Below are positions 43,196-54,644 of a stretch of DNA of 64,000 bases, piece by piece. The DNA is from Candolleomyces eurysporus (taxonomy: Eukaryota; Basidiomycota; Agaricomycetes; Agaricales; Psathyrellaceae). The stretch lies in the NCBI GenBank assembly GCA_027579435.1, contig JANBPK010000751.1:62001-126000 (forward strand), written 5' to 3'. A program made the translations under genes and the position numbers. Each line of letters opens with the position of its first letter. The stretch's first letter is position 1. A model generated the notes under the pieces. It was given only the letters and a program-made list of their open reading frames with translations. It made no database searches and was not told the DNA's origin.

Positions 43196-43563
43196 TTATG
43201 GTCGATTGTATCCTGGGGCCACAGCTCGGAAGTCAAATAGTTCTTGCTGGGTAGAACTCATAAAGCAAGTGGTGGAAGAAAGACTCTGAGTTGTCCGGGC
43301 TGAGGTGCGTAAGTAACACGGTACTTAAATGGCGCCTGATTGCCGCGCTTCTTTCTTCTGGACTAGCCTTCTTCTGAGCTACCAATGCTTAGATTCCTGG
43401 GTGGCTTCAGTCATCAGGCGAGGAAATTTCATAGGCAAGGAATTAGCCCGCGCAACAGGAAGCAGGAGGTATCTCTGATACATGCGTAAATGCTCGATCT
43501 CCCATCTCTCTAGTGTACACTCGGAACAAATATCAATACAACGGGGCTGATCATGACCGAACA

Positions 43564-44435
43564 TTAGTCGAGTTCATCCAGTGCGCTCCCAGCTTCACGC
43601 TCGTACACCTCGAGCCCTTCATCAAAATCTCGGGATCGCAGTTTCGCTGCAACACTGAAGCGTACATCAACCACCAGTTCAATACAGCNAACGTTGTTGA
43701 AAACTCACCCCAACCCAAAGCCAGCAAGCCCCGCCGCAGGAACGACGTACTTGACGCCTCGACCAAGTGCCTTCCCGATCCTGAGGAGGCTTCCAGGGTT
43801 GATGGCACGTTCTTCAAGTTCGCCGAACTCCCGACCGTAAAATTCCTCGTCATCGAAATATCTCTCGAGCAAGTCCGAGTCGATTTCAAAGTCACGCTCG
43901 AAAAGGTCTTCATCAAAGTCTCGTTCAAAAATGTCTTCATCCTCGAAACCACGCTTATAAGTGGGGTTTTTGGGTCGCTTGAAGATAGGAGCAATCATGG
44001 TGCCAAAAGCTGCAGCCGCTGAACCAGCGAGGAAGGCCTTCTTGCCGAGCTCCCATCCTCGTCCGGGCTCACGAGCCTCGAGTCCCAAGTCCTCGAACTC
44101 TCGTGGTTGCTGCTGACCCTGGGGCTGAGAACGGAAAATGGACGCGATGCTGTAAGGATGCAAAGGATTGTGTAGGTACAAAGGCTTGTGAAGAGGAGTT
44201 TGAATCATGCTCACGTTGCGACTGTACCGACACGATCGAGAGCCTTGCCAGCTCCCCTACCGACACTCTTGAGTTTGCCGAGGTTGAGTCTCAAAGGCTC
44301 GCGAGCTTCGAATTGAGAGTCTTCGTACTCTCTGGTGTATTGCTCCTCGGATCCAGCAATATCGCTGACAGGTGCAGCAATGGCGGGGGCAATGATCAAG
44401 GCAGCGACGACGACTGGCTTGGAGACATAGACCAT
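43564..44435 (-). CDS. Small secreted acidic/Arg-rich protein
   Basis: Exon 1 begins MVYVSKPVVVAALIIAPAIA, a clear signal peptide, followed by a propeptide-like REYEDSQFEAREP. Intron 1 (GTGAGC...TTACAG) leads to exon 2 with a second copy of that motif, REFEDLGLEAREP. Exon 2 continues with a hydrophobic stretch (AFLAGSAAAAFGTMIAP) and repeated DIFERDFDEDLFERDF-type acidic units. The last exon probably ends SALDELD at 43564, but the donor at its start (TTGGGGTGAG) puts it one base out of phase. Either the G run is miscalled or the protein ends a few residues after the junction. Repeated acidic motifs ending in Arg could be Kex2-like cleavage boundaries (inference). Family unknown. Confidence 0.6.
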
Positions 44436-45996
44436 CTTGACTTCAAAGTAAGGGTAAGAGATTATAGAAGGGAAGTGGAGAGTGCGTTCAACGCTGTAGA
44501 GGTTGCAATGGAGACTTGTTGTGTTGAGACCAGCTCAATGAAGAAACTCCTACATCCGACAGCCATTCTTATATCGCCCTAGTGTCGGGATCACATGTGC
44601 AAATCCTTGCTTGAACAATTACCATCGGAGAACTGATTCGGGCGACCTGGCGATGCGACAGGATGCGACGGAGGGTGTAACAAGTCGGATCTGAAAATCT
44701 GGTCTTGGCCTGTTGAACTGAATGTACGTTACCATGGGTGAAGTAGAAGGTGGATCTTTGATTTATTATTCAAATAGGAAATCAGAGATGACAACTTGGC
44801 CAGTTCAAACTTCAAACACTCCTTGTGGTGGCTCACCAACTGACATGTGGAAACGTTTGCATCACCGGACAGTATCGAGAGTAACAGCCCGATGTAGACC
44901 CTATAAGAGGGGTCCCCAAGTCTTCAATAGGTCGGGAGACTACTTGCTGAGGATCTTTAGAAGCCAGGCCATCGGAACTCAGGTGTCGTCTCACCTAGAG
45001 TTCACCGTGGTCCGAATGCTGCCTTCGTTCAGATCCGTCGCTCTTTCCCCCGGAGTCCAATGTGCCAATGGCAGATTCTTGATGACATCCAGACGAGTTG
45101 AGGCTGCATCCGTGGCACACCTTGGTTACATGTTGCTGTGCACCCATCCCACTACGCCACCAGGGATAACACTTCAGCGCGAGTGCGAGGGAAATGCTCC
45201 CGCCGCCTCGTGTATGTGGTATCCGGTCTTTTTCAAGCCGAGCGCGATATCATCATCATTCCAGATCGTTCCCAAGTAGCACCTTTTTGAGGCCATCCAG
45301 AAATGTCGCTCCTTCAGTCAGCAGATGAAGCAGCCTCGTCCTCAGGAGCAAGAGAAAGTAGAAGATAAAAGTACGCGTGGTCGATTGTAGCGCCCACATT
45401 GATACATAGTTCTGGGATCAATGATGATCAAATCATTGCATGGGCGTACCGACGGCGATGTCGACAATGTCCCGGATCTGATGTCAATGTTATCAGCCAT
45501 CGAAACGATGACCTTGACCTGATACCAAGCATCAATGTCTGGATGGTTCATGCGAAATTTCTGCAGAAAATCTTCGCATTTGTTCGTAATATAGTACCTG
45601 TGCCAGTAAATGTCCGTAAATATTCTCGTAAATCCTTGACATCTCACACAAATCACCTTCAAGTCAACACATGTTTTTCACGTCCGCGAAACCCGTGAGC
45701 CTTCAAGTCGGAGACGACGCTGTCAACTTGCAGCAAAGGAAGCCTTGATGTGAATGTCTCCAGGGATAAGGCTGTGTTTGCCCGCACGTTGTGGGTACAG
45801 ACCCTTCTCAGACCAGATCGAATAAACGCCGACTGCACGAGGTCGCAGTTGTCAACAACTTACGGAGTAGTAGCGACGGACGACAGGCATCAGAGTACCA
45901 AGCCCAAATCCCACTTTCTCATTGCACCCAGCTCCGCGACCTATATCATGATGCAGAAACACCGCGATAGAGACACCGTCCGCGGCATACGAGCTC
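44436..45996. other. Intergenic, no gene recognised
   Basis: Overlapping frames of 100-185 codons lie on both strands, none with recognisable motifs or consistent splice sites. The minus strand near 45340-45660 has the most protein-like composition but no start or partner exons that I can support. Confidence 0.35.
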
Positions 45997-48900
45997 TTAC
46001 AACAGACTGACAAAATTATTGTTACAAAACAAACACTGGTGCACCGTCTCCAAGAGGTCCGCTACAACCCAACCCTGCGCCAAGGGTGGCAACTGCACCG
46101 CACCGGTGACCTTCAAAGACACAGAGGGCGGGAGGAACGCTTTCCGACTGCATCCGACACACGTTCGGACCCAAGGCGTCGACAAAATGAAAGTGGTGAT
46201 CGAGCAACGTTTCCAGCTGTGCCCGTTAGGACAAATAGCCGAATTGATGTCCTCGAGCTCCTTGAGTGGTATCGGGACATGACATGCAGGGCAGAGTTCC
46301 GAGAGTTCCCCTGATGAAACGCCGGGAGCAGGATCGGCCGATAAGAGGTGATGAGTGGCTATACGGAGAGCTTCGCCTTCGGCCTGAAGATCCAGAGGCG
46401 ATCTGGAAAACTTGGATTGGGCAATCAACCTCTGTACCAGTGGAACATCACTCGCTACAATGCATATTGCTCATTAGCCAAGGGAAAGGGGATCAAACGA
46501 GGGAGACGAACCAGCGAGAGAGCCAATAACGGCTGCGACATGGCGTATGAGCGTTCGAAGGGTCCTCTGCGAGATGACGTTAAGGATCCCCAGCGCAAAT
46601 TGACCGCATTCTACTTGTTGCAGCCCGTTCGACCATTTCTGGTTTGGACGCGGTCAGCCAGTATAAAAGAGTCGGCACACGGGATGACGTACCCAAATGA
46701 AATCAGCCAGAGAAAGACGCATCCGTAAGGAGGATATCTCTGGCCAGCCAAATAGGTGGGTGGCCAAACTGGTTCTAAAACTTTCCCGTAGCTCTTCTGA
46801 GATCGGGACCGTCAAGCGTGGAACAGCGATTTTGGTAGAATAGTCGTCGGACGGGATTTGAAGGATTTTAATTAGGTCAGGGCGGAGGCGTTCCAGACGT
46901 TGTTGGCTTCGGAGGCTGAAGAAGAATGGACGGAGGACTTGAAGCGATACTGGATGTTTTGCTATGGATGGCATTAGACTGTGTGCTCATTGGTTCGGTC
47001 CGGTACCTACCAGCGCTATGGACAAGGGCACCTAAAAGCCGATTCAAAAATTCGGAATCGTCGAATGCTTGCGCAAGACGGGCCACAACAATAGTGCTGC
47101 TGTGTTTCGCATCGTGCTTATAACTGAAATCTGACGGGACGGATGACCTGTCGCAGAGATTTAGCGAGGAAGGTATGACGCTGGCAGACAAACTTACTCA
47201 TGGGCCCATACGAAGGTAGAGCCTGAGCCATAAATAGAGAAACCATTGATACAGTTCATCACTTTGCTGTCAACGGGTCCACTTTCGACTCTCGTAAAGA
47301 TTATCCGACAACGTTGCGATAGAGTCTTCGAAAAGAAATCGCCATCTTCGATCGACGGTTTCCATTGAGGATCTTTGGTTAATTCGTGGATGACGTGAAT
47401 AGACCCATCGAAAAGGGTGATTAGAAGGCGATCATTGTGCTCAGTGTATGATACACCGGAGGCTGGGTGGAATGGAGAAGCCCCGCTTGATATTCTCTGG
47501 CGCTCGAGTATCAATGATCGTAAGCCAGACCAAGGCAATTTGCTGTCGGAGGACACCCAAAGTTTAACAACACCAGGCTTGCACACGACGAGAATATCCT
47601 GGGGGACGATCAGCTCCAGGAGAACAGAGAGTCCTAACATAACACTGACCGATCCACCTGCGGTATGAACCCACTCAAGAGCAGTGATTCCTGCTTTGTC
47701 CTGACTGAGTACGGGTTCGTCTATGTTTTCGACAGAAAGGACGATATTTGGCTTCTGAATAAACGCGAACGAGGGTTCCTCTGTGGCCAAGGTTTGGTTC
47801 AGCCGTGCAAGACCAACCCCTCCGTCCGAGGATCCAAACGCCAGGTAGCTAGTGCCTGGCCAACACATATTAGCAAAGACACAAAACGGGAGAAAGGAGC
47901 CGCAGACATTGTCCATTGGAAGCCGAAGTCCAAGGCGAGGCTGCAATGTGAGTAAGCCACGTCTGGGATAGTGAGACATTCGCTTCGATTTTGATTGTGT
48001 TGTCATGCGTTTGATATCTGGGAGCGAAGGCTAAGAACCACTACCGGAATGAGCACGGATAAAGACTGACCTGAGCAAAGACGCTGAACCGCCTCGATTG
48101 CCAATAATGAGCAAGGACCCAGGCAACGGAGGGTGAGGTAGAAGGCCAAAGTCCGGTTGGCTGGTCCAGCACAAACCTGACTTCCTGCAATGAGACCAGA
48201 AGTCATGGAAATAGGAACCAAATCATCGTACAGGTCGATTGTGACCGGAGAATGGAGGCTGTAGATGAATCCACACCCTCCATGGCAGTAAAGTGGTTGA
48301 GAAGGGACGGAGTTACGTCCACAATCTGGGGGCGATATCGAGCATCTAGTGGAGAGAGACATAGGATATAGTAACGGGCGTACCTTCTGCCACTCTCCCT
48401 TTAGATAATTCTTCCCTGCACTCCAGAGAGAGATATCCATGTTTGATGTCATTAGGGCAATAACAGATCTAAGTCCCAGGTCATCAACGCAGCGATGTGC
48501 GAGAAACTTTGCGTTCGTACCGTCCTGAGGTGGCTGTCGCGCTTGGAGAGCACGTAACGGACGTGATTGACGCGTCAATTGAACCCAGGGATACGGCACC
48601 CCAGGCTAAATAAACGATGAATTCATCAGCATGAAACGCATGAAATGGAACAACTCACCCTGCGAAAGATCAGGCCAACGGGTCCCCTCCATCAGTTTAC
48701 TATCGTGCACCATCGTTCTGAACCACCCGATGGCTGCCTGGTCCTCGAGCAGATCTTTCGGAACAGAAGACTTCACAAGGGATTCGGTATCGACATTAAT
48801 TCCATGTTCTGGAGTCTGGCCGTTCACAAACCCATGAGGATGCAGGGAAACTTGAGAGTTTGAAGTATAACTCACCAAAACATAGACCGCAGATTTCGTT

Positions 48901-49004
48901 ACAAAAGCGAGTTGCCCATCCGACGTCCATTGAAGACACCGAGGTGAGGGAAATGCGATGACAGTTGGAACATTGAGAATCGTGTAGACATTGACTTCAG
49001 ACAT
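45997..49004 (-). CDS. TFIIIC 90 kDa-like subunit of RNA polymerase III factor
   Basis: Starts MSEVNVYTILNVPTVIAFPSPRCLQWTSDGQLAFVTKSAVYVL, the first WD-type blade of the TFIIIC delta N-terminal propeller, and continues through blades such as ITALEWVHTAGG and FDGSIHVIHELTKDP. The C-terminus is the zinc-finger domain of this family: CPACHVPIPL, then CPNGHSWKRC, VRTCVGCSRKAF and CLFCNNNFVSLL. TFIIIC recognises A and B boxes of tRNA genes and recruits TFIIIB; this subunit lies in its tauA/tauB bridge region. Multi-exon, with introns at for example about 48600-48650 and 46430-46650; not all exon edges were resolved. It is divergent from CAX4, sharing a 414 bp promoter. Confidence 0.8.
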
Positions 49005-49418
49005 TTCTGCCTACAGGAGTCTTATGGATTTGCGAGGATCTGCCCTGGCCAACGCCTCCCTTCAAGATAAAGTTTTCGGCCTGGTTACCCTAGTATCACG
49101 ACCGTCTTCATATTTATCAGCGTGAAGGACATGTAAGAGATGTAGATTGAACCCTACAGGTATATTTTTACGCAGAATAACCGTGCTGGAGTCTTCGAGT
49201 GCGTCCGAAAACTGGGGCAGGATGGTGGGCAAAAGACAGAGGCGCCTAATGGCAGGTTTGGCCATTCTTGACCATGCCGGCAGCGGCCATCATCCATCTA
49301 TGATCCGTTCACATAGGCCAAAATCTAGGGAAGCGTGTATGGTCAACACTTCCTTTCTGCCTTGTTCTGAATTTCGACTACGGTCGAGGGCTCCATCCGC
49401 TGTTGAGGCCGTCTGTCG
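49005..49418. promoter_or_regulatory. Shared divergent promoter, TFIIIC90 / CAX4
   Basis: Head-to-head start codons at 49004 (-) and 49419 (+). I see no strong TATA box or other motif; shared regulation is inference from spacing only. Confidence 0.35.
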
Positions 49419-50359
49419 ATGTTCAAAGAGCCAGCATTCGAAGGCCCAAGGGCGTCTTTGGACCTGACTCATGTTCTTTGTGAGTTTCACCATCTCGCTA
49501 GACTTGACCAATTCATTCATAAACTAATAGGAAGGCAGACGATGATTCCTCAGTATTTTCCTTTTTACTGGCGTTAATAACGCTGACACCCATCTTATTG
49601 ATGGTGAGTCTCTCAGAACCTCGCGAAATAGTCCGTGCTCATGGTTGCCAAGGCGTCGTACGCCGCATTAGCTGTTCAGACGCGCGAATACCTCATACTG
49701 GTGATGTGGACAGGTCAATTCGCTGGAGAGGCGTTGAACCTGGTCATAAAGCATAACATAAAGCAAGAACGTCCTATAGGTATGTCGCTCACGCCTCTGA
49801 CGTTTTATTCTTCTCTGACGGCGTCCCAGAGAGCATTGGCAATGGATACGGCTTTCCATCCTCGCATAGCCAATACATGGCCTATTTCTGCACCTTCTTG
49901 ACGCTCCATCTCTACTTCCAACACCGGTTCTCGTCGACTGGCTACAGCATCTTGGACAAACTGTGGAGATTAGCAGTATATTCCGCACTGCTTGCCTGGA
50001 CGGGCTTAGTCGCGTACTCGAGGTGGGTCGTTGCTGCTTTATTTGATAAATTCGGCTAATTAAGGGAACGCAGATATTATCTTGGATATCACAACTACAA
50101 CCAAATATTCTGGGGCCTGGTCATCGGTTCTTCTCTCGGCGCCTTCGTATACTCATTCGCGCAACTTATTCCGACCTGGTATCCACACTCTCTGCTTGGG
50201 AGATTCAAACTCTGGATCCTCTCGAACCCGTTGTCCACTTGGGTGCAACTGCGCGATGGATGGGACGTTTGGCCTGATGCAGGCCGGGAAGCAGACTGGC
50301 TAAGATGGCGAGGAGAATGGGAAAAGAAACACGGACACGTCAAGGTAAAAACGGGGTAG
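49419..50359 (+). CDS. CAX4: Dolichyldiphosphatase
   Basis: Exons beginning MFKEPAFEGPRASLDLTHVL, then a short LLFSFLLALITLTPILLM exon and ASYAALAVQTRE, give an ER membrane protein. The PAP2-type phosphatase signature is complete: KHNIKQERP (K-x6-RP), FPSSHSQ (PSxH) and SRYYLGYHNYNQ (SR-x5-H). At least four hydrophobic helices surround it. CAX4/DOLPP1 hydrolyses dolichyl diphosphate on the lumenal side of the ER, recycling the lipid carrier for N-glycosylation. Introns follow ILLM, ERPI(E) and YS(R) with clean GT-AG ends. Confidence 0.92.
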
Positions 50360-51530
50360 TGTACATGTGCGTATCATTCGTTTTCAAGTAGAAATCGTTG
50401 CCCTGACGTTCACTTTTAGAACATTGGGATCATTCTGTTACCAAGTAATACAAAAGCCCCTTCCACCGCACCCATCCTGATATATAGCAAATCGCGAAGC
50501 CCGCAAAAGCAGTCAGCATTCATTCACATTCATTTTACAAATGAATACTGCGCTAGCTCACCTCCAACGGAAGAAGGCAATCACGTATCGAGTACAATTA
50601 TTCTCCAGTATTTTCCTTTTTCGTTGGCGTTAGTAGCACTGCCGCCCGACCTATTTTGCTGGTGGGTTGTTTCAGGCGTCGCTAGGAGCCCGCGCTAACG
50701 TTTTACCAGGGTCATCTTACTCTGCAGCTTCTCACAGTGGCCATGATCATCGCATCATAGCTATGAGGATAAATCGGAGAGAAAAAGGGTCTCTTGGTCT
50801 GGTGCAGAAGCCTCTACTGCTTCCGGAGGGCTCGGAAGGCTGGGTACCTTCCATTGTTTTCTAGAGAGGTTCCCTGATTGAGCCTGCTTCGAAAATGCAC
50901 AGAATGACTCCTGCAAAAAATTTAAAGAGCTGCGCAGGCACGCAGCTGAAGCTGACTTGCAGTGACGCATGTGCTACGGCGGACCGGAACTGGGTTTAGG
51001 GCGATTTCCCAGGTCCATATTAAGAAAGAGCGCCCATCTTCCCGAGGTCTCCCATCTTCCCCCATCTCCACGACACGTCATCAAAAATCGCGATTTGCAA
51101 ACAAGGTACGGTTTTCGAAAGCGATGAGACGGTTGCTTGCTGATACTATAATTACCAGAGGCTGGAAGCGGTGCACTATTCCTGAACCTAAAGACATCGA
51201 AAGGCTATCGCTTATCAGGGCAGAGAGATCCTTCTTCGTGCGAGTCTCTGCCGGTCACGCACTGCCTCCGTCTCCGTTGTCCGAAGCTTTAGGCGCCGCC
51301 ACTCCCATCAGCCTGCTAGAGCCTTGGCTTATAAGCTCGCTCTTTTCAAGCTACCGTGACAATCTGGTTATCCAAGCAACCAATTGTACTCATCCCTGTG
51401 CTTCAGAACAGCTTTCTCTTCCCAGAGTACTGGCTGAGAAATAAGCGCCGGGTAACCAGGGTTTTTGGCATAAAAGCTACAGTTTGTTACTCCGCTCACC
51501 AATTCTCCTCTCTTCCCAACCTCCATCATC
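50360..51530. other. Intergenic with a CAX4 exon fragment and DUF6699 promoter
   Basis: No intact gene. It holds the CAX4 exon copy at 50602-50683. A TATA-like CATAAAAG lies near 51471, about 60 bp before the next start. A 160-codon plus-strand frame at 50962-51444 has no family signal. Confidence 0.45.
50602..50683 (+). pseudogene. Duplicated exon fragment of CAX4
   Basis: TCCAGTATTTTCCTTTTTcgtTGGCGTTAgTA... closely matches the short second coding exon of CAX4 (49546-49605). It includes the acceptor before it and the donor GTG after it, then GCGTCG as at the start of exon 3. Nothing else of CAX4 is present. It is a decayed partial copy about 1 kb downstream. Confidence 0.7.
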
Positions 51531-52583
51531 ATGAGCAGCCCGTTCATTTACGTGCCAGAAGCCAACTATCAACAATCGGCCTACTATAACCAACCTTACT
51601 CGCCCTATGGCTCACCCTTCGTGCCCGATTTGTCCCTCGGTGGATCCCCCTATTCGACTGGAGGAGGTTCCCTTCCGGGGTCGCCTCACCTAGGTGGCGG
51701 GACACCTCTCCCAGCTGGTCCCGTCCCCTTCCCCGGCATGCTTGGTGTCCCTCCCGACCCAACATGGGATGCTCCGGTCTATGGGCGCCCACGACAGAAT
51801 TCATGGCACGGGACCAACCCCTACAATCCATCCGGCCTGCTTTTCGCACCCCCACGAGCCCATGTTCGTTCCAACTCGTTCGGTCAAAACACCGCACCAC
51901 CGCCTGTCGTCCCAGGGGGCCTTCCCCCATTCTACCCTCCCCCTCCCGCCAGCGCGCCCATCTATTCGAATTGGAATCCCAATTCCCATTCGCCTTGGTA
52001 CAGGCGCTTCATTGCCCTCCCCACCCATCGAGAATCGCAGGTCTACATCCATCCGTGGCTGAACGGAGAAGCTCCCCGCCCAGATTTTATCTTCAACTTG
52101 GCTTCCCCGACCTTTGCGCCCATGAGGATCGTGGGCCCGCGTGGGGAGACGGCGCTTCTCGGGCCTGAAGAACTCTCGCAGCCTGCGACGTACCCCTACA
52201 TCCACAAGCTCACCGTCACTCATGACAAGATTCCGCAGTGGCCCGTTGAGCTGGTGTATCATCCTCCCACACCCAACATGGCATTGACGACTTTTGATAA
52301 TATGCCCCCGATTTCGGTCGGGGATGTGTTGGTGGCGATCCATAAGGAGATGCAGAAGGGGATCACGCACCATGATTGGGCGGGGCTCTCGACGAGGGAG
52401 GAGACGGAGGTGGCGAGGGCCTTCCAGAGGAGGTGCAAGGCCGTGGGTCCCCAGGGACAGATGCAGCTTAGGAGCATGGGTGTGAAGAGGGTGGATTATT
52501 TGTTGGATAAGAAGATGTTCAGAGGCCTGGTTAGGACCGCGGAGGGACTGGAGCAGCTGAAGCTGATCACTTCGGCCCCGTGA
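51531..52583 (+). CDS. DUF6699-type protein with Pro-rich N-terminus
   Basis: Single exon of 350 residues starting MSSPFIYVPEANYQQ. Residues 1-155 are Pro/Gly/Ser/Tyr-rich and presumably disordered. From about residue 170 the globular part has VYIHPWLNG, FIFNLASP, ATYPYIHKLTVTHDKIPQWPVELV, then ISVGDVLVAIHKEMQKGITHHDW, ARAFQRRCKA, and GVKRVDYLLDKKMFRGL. That order and the GDVL-AIH and RVDYL motifs are those of the DUF6699 family, abundant in Agaricomycetes and of unknown function. A start in good context follows a TATA-like site at about -60. Confidence 0.85.
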   Translation: MSSPFIYVPEANYQQSAYYNQPYSPYGSPFVPDLSLGGSPYSTGGGSLPGSPHLGGGTPLPAGPVPFPGMLGVPPDPTWDAPVYGRPRQNSWHGTNPYNPSGLLFAPPRAHVRSNSFGQNTAPPPVVPGGLPPFYPPPPASAPIYSNWNPNSHSPWYRRFIALPTHRESQVYIHPWLNGEAPRPDFIFNLASPTFAPMRIVGPRGETALLGPEELSQPATYPYIHKLTVTHDKIPQWPVELVYHPPTPNMALTTFDNMPPISVGDVLVAIHKEMQKGITHHDWAGLSTREETEVARAFQRRCKAVGPQGQMQLRSMGVKRVDYLLDKKMFRGLVRTAEGLEQLKLITSAP

Positions 52584-52917
52584 GCGCTTGTTAGTGCTCA
52601 GTCCTGACCCTATACCCCGGTCCCGTACCTAGGACGCGGTCTTTATCTTGGAGATTCTTGATATGTATATGTATCTCTGTATGGACGATATGATGGTAGG
52701 ATACCCTTTTCGTCGTTACCATCGCGAGTGTATTTAGCCAGGATTAGATATCACATGGAATATGAACAATCTAAATGTAGGATTCGCAAAGCTCGTTTGG
52801 TGGGATCCCTAGAACAGATCCGTGCTCTCGTTAGTGAGACGAAGAACTAAGAAAGGCGGGGCGTTATCCAACGTGCACTGAACTCTCTTTGATTCCCTCA
52901 TCTTCCGCCGATGCCTT
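52584..52917. other. Convergent 3' intergenic region
   Basis: Lies between the ends of two convergent genes; AT-rich near 52660-52780, nothing else seen. Confidence 0.4.
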
Positions 52918-53858
52918 TCACTTCAACGAGAGTCGCATGGAAAATGCATCTTCGCCATCCGCGTCTTTAACCAGCAATCAGCAAACGATACAAGAAATGC
53001 CAAGCCAGCGACTTACAGTACTTCTTTTCCACTTTAGCAACCTTGAACCCCAAAGAGTCCCGATAGAGTCCGATCGCGGCTTGGTTGGACTTTCGGACAT
53101 GCAGAGTCACATAGGAAGCGTGATACACCGAGTGCATGGCTTCTTCTACAAGAGAGAGAACAAACCATCTCCTTCAGTTCGTGTTACCATGGATAGCGCC
53201 GGGGAGAGGGCACGTACGAGATAGCAACATAAGTTTCTTCGCGAGACCCAACCTTCGGTACGACCGGATGACTGAGATGGAGTTGACATGTCCATGGGGA
53301 ACTTCATTGTCGTCTTCAGGTTCCTCTCTAGAGGAACAGAGTTCATTGTCATTGGCAGGATCACAGAAAACGGCTGATACGAGCGCGGAATCATGCGTAC
53401 ACTTTCGCAAGTACGTAGCCCACGATGCGCCCTTTATGGTCTTCAGCGACGAATGAGATTTGCGGCCAAGTCATGGTGTGATATATCCCTGTCAATGGAA
53501 GAGATCAGGTATGTTATCAAAGGCCAAATTATCGAAACTTACAGAACCTCATCGCGTAGTTCTCAGGGAGATTCTGCAGGTTTGCAGCCTGCATCCCAGC
53601 AAGGTCTTCAACCTGTCGGATGAGATAAAGGCAAGCCAGACCGCGTAAGTTCCAAGTTATGACACGCTGATAGCCCATCGACTAGACTTTGTGGTAACAG
53701 AGGTCTATCGAGGGGCCTCAAGCCTCGCGATGGCTGCAGCACTGTTGCCTGTGAAGGCCAGAATGAGTTCTGAACGTACTCGATGGAACTCATCCACATT
53801 TCTGCTGCAACTGCTTGATTAAACGGAATGAACGCACTCGTGCGAGTCTAATGTTCAT
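52918..53858 (-). CDS. NAA10: N-terminal acetyltransferase NatA catalytic subunit
   Basis: First exon MNIRLAR, a long first intron, then [102 protein letters not shown] and a C-terminal [18 protein letters not shown]. These match ARD1/NAA10 almost motif for motif, including the acetyl-CoA loop R-RLGLA (Q/R-x2-G-x-G/A). NatA acetylates Ser/Ala/Thr/Gly N-termini co-translationally on the ribosome together with NAA15. The start is fixed by the conserved MNIR. The protein stops at the family's core; no long charged tail is present. Confidence 0.92.
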
Positions 53859-54644
53859 AGTTCTTCGTACGCGGAACGAGATTGCTCTGGAGAAATATGA
53901 TTGAGCGCCTCTGAGTCAGGGATTCCGGTTCAACAACCCGCTCAGCGTTTGATTTGATTACATCAGCGACAAACGGTCCCTTCCGGTCCGACATGCATCT
54001 GTTGTGGCACTGACCTCGTCGGTGACAAACCGCAAGTCATTTCTGAATCGGTGCGTCTTCTTCTGCTAAAGCTTTGGATCTTATTTGTCTCGCTGAAATG
54101 CTAATAATTCTGAGAATGAAAGCCACCCGGCTTACGATCAATCCCCTAGTTTTGCAAGATTTTGACGACTTCAGTGATTCCTCCTAGAAACAGCATCAGC
54201 TTGACACGAGAGCCACGTAATTTGAGAGTCCTTGGAAATGCGTACATGATGATAGAATTCTCATAGCTATATCCCAGCTTCGAGTGGATGAGGTCAAAAA
54301 CCTCGATTCCCTTAGTTCTGCAAAAATCTGTGCGATAACCAGTCTGGGACGCTTGGGCAAGTACATCTTTTGCAAGTTCTCGTAATCACTACTGGACTAC
54401 ATCTATCTTGATATTATCGGAATTTTCCAAGAATTTCTAGCAAAATATTCGGAAATTTGTAGGACCTGGGGAATTTGCATTACTAGGGGCCTGATAGTAT
54501 GTCCAACTGTATGGCATTTGTTCTCTCCTCGTGAGAGCCTTGTGCCGTCCGGCAAGGAGGTTCTCGAATCTGAGAACCCTGTGCTGCAATTCTTTCCTCC
54601 CGCCCACACCTCTGGGCCCAACCTAATTGCTCTCCACCTCGCCA
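53859..54644. other. Intergenic, no gene recognised
   Basis: Divergent spacer between NAA10 and NLR-like gene 2. Only short frames, no repeats found. Confidence 0.4.

Noticed and set aside
44722..45279. 185-codon plus-strand ORF
   Set aside because: No domain, irregular composition and no homologue recognised; long frames arise by chance at this GC content.
50962..51444. 160-codon plus-strand ORF upstream of the DUF6699 gene
   Set aside because: It lies largely in the promoter region of that gene and has no recognisable features.
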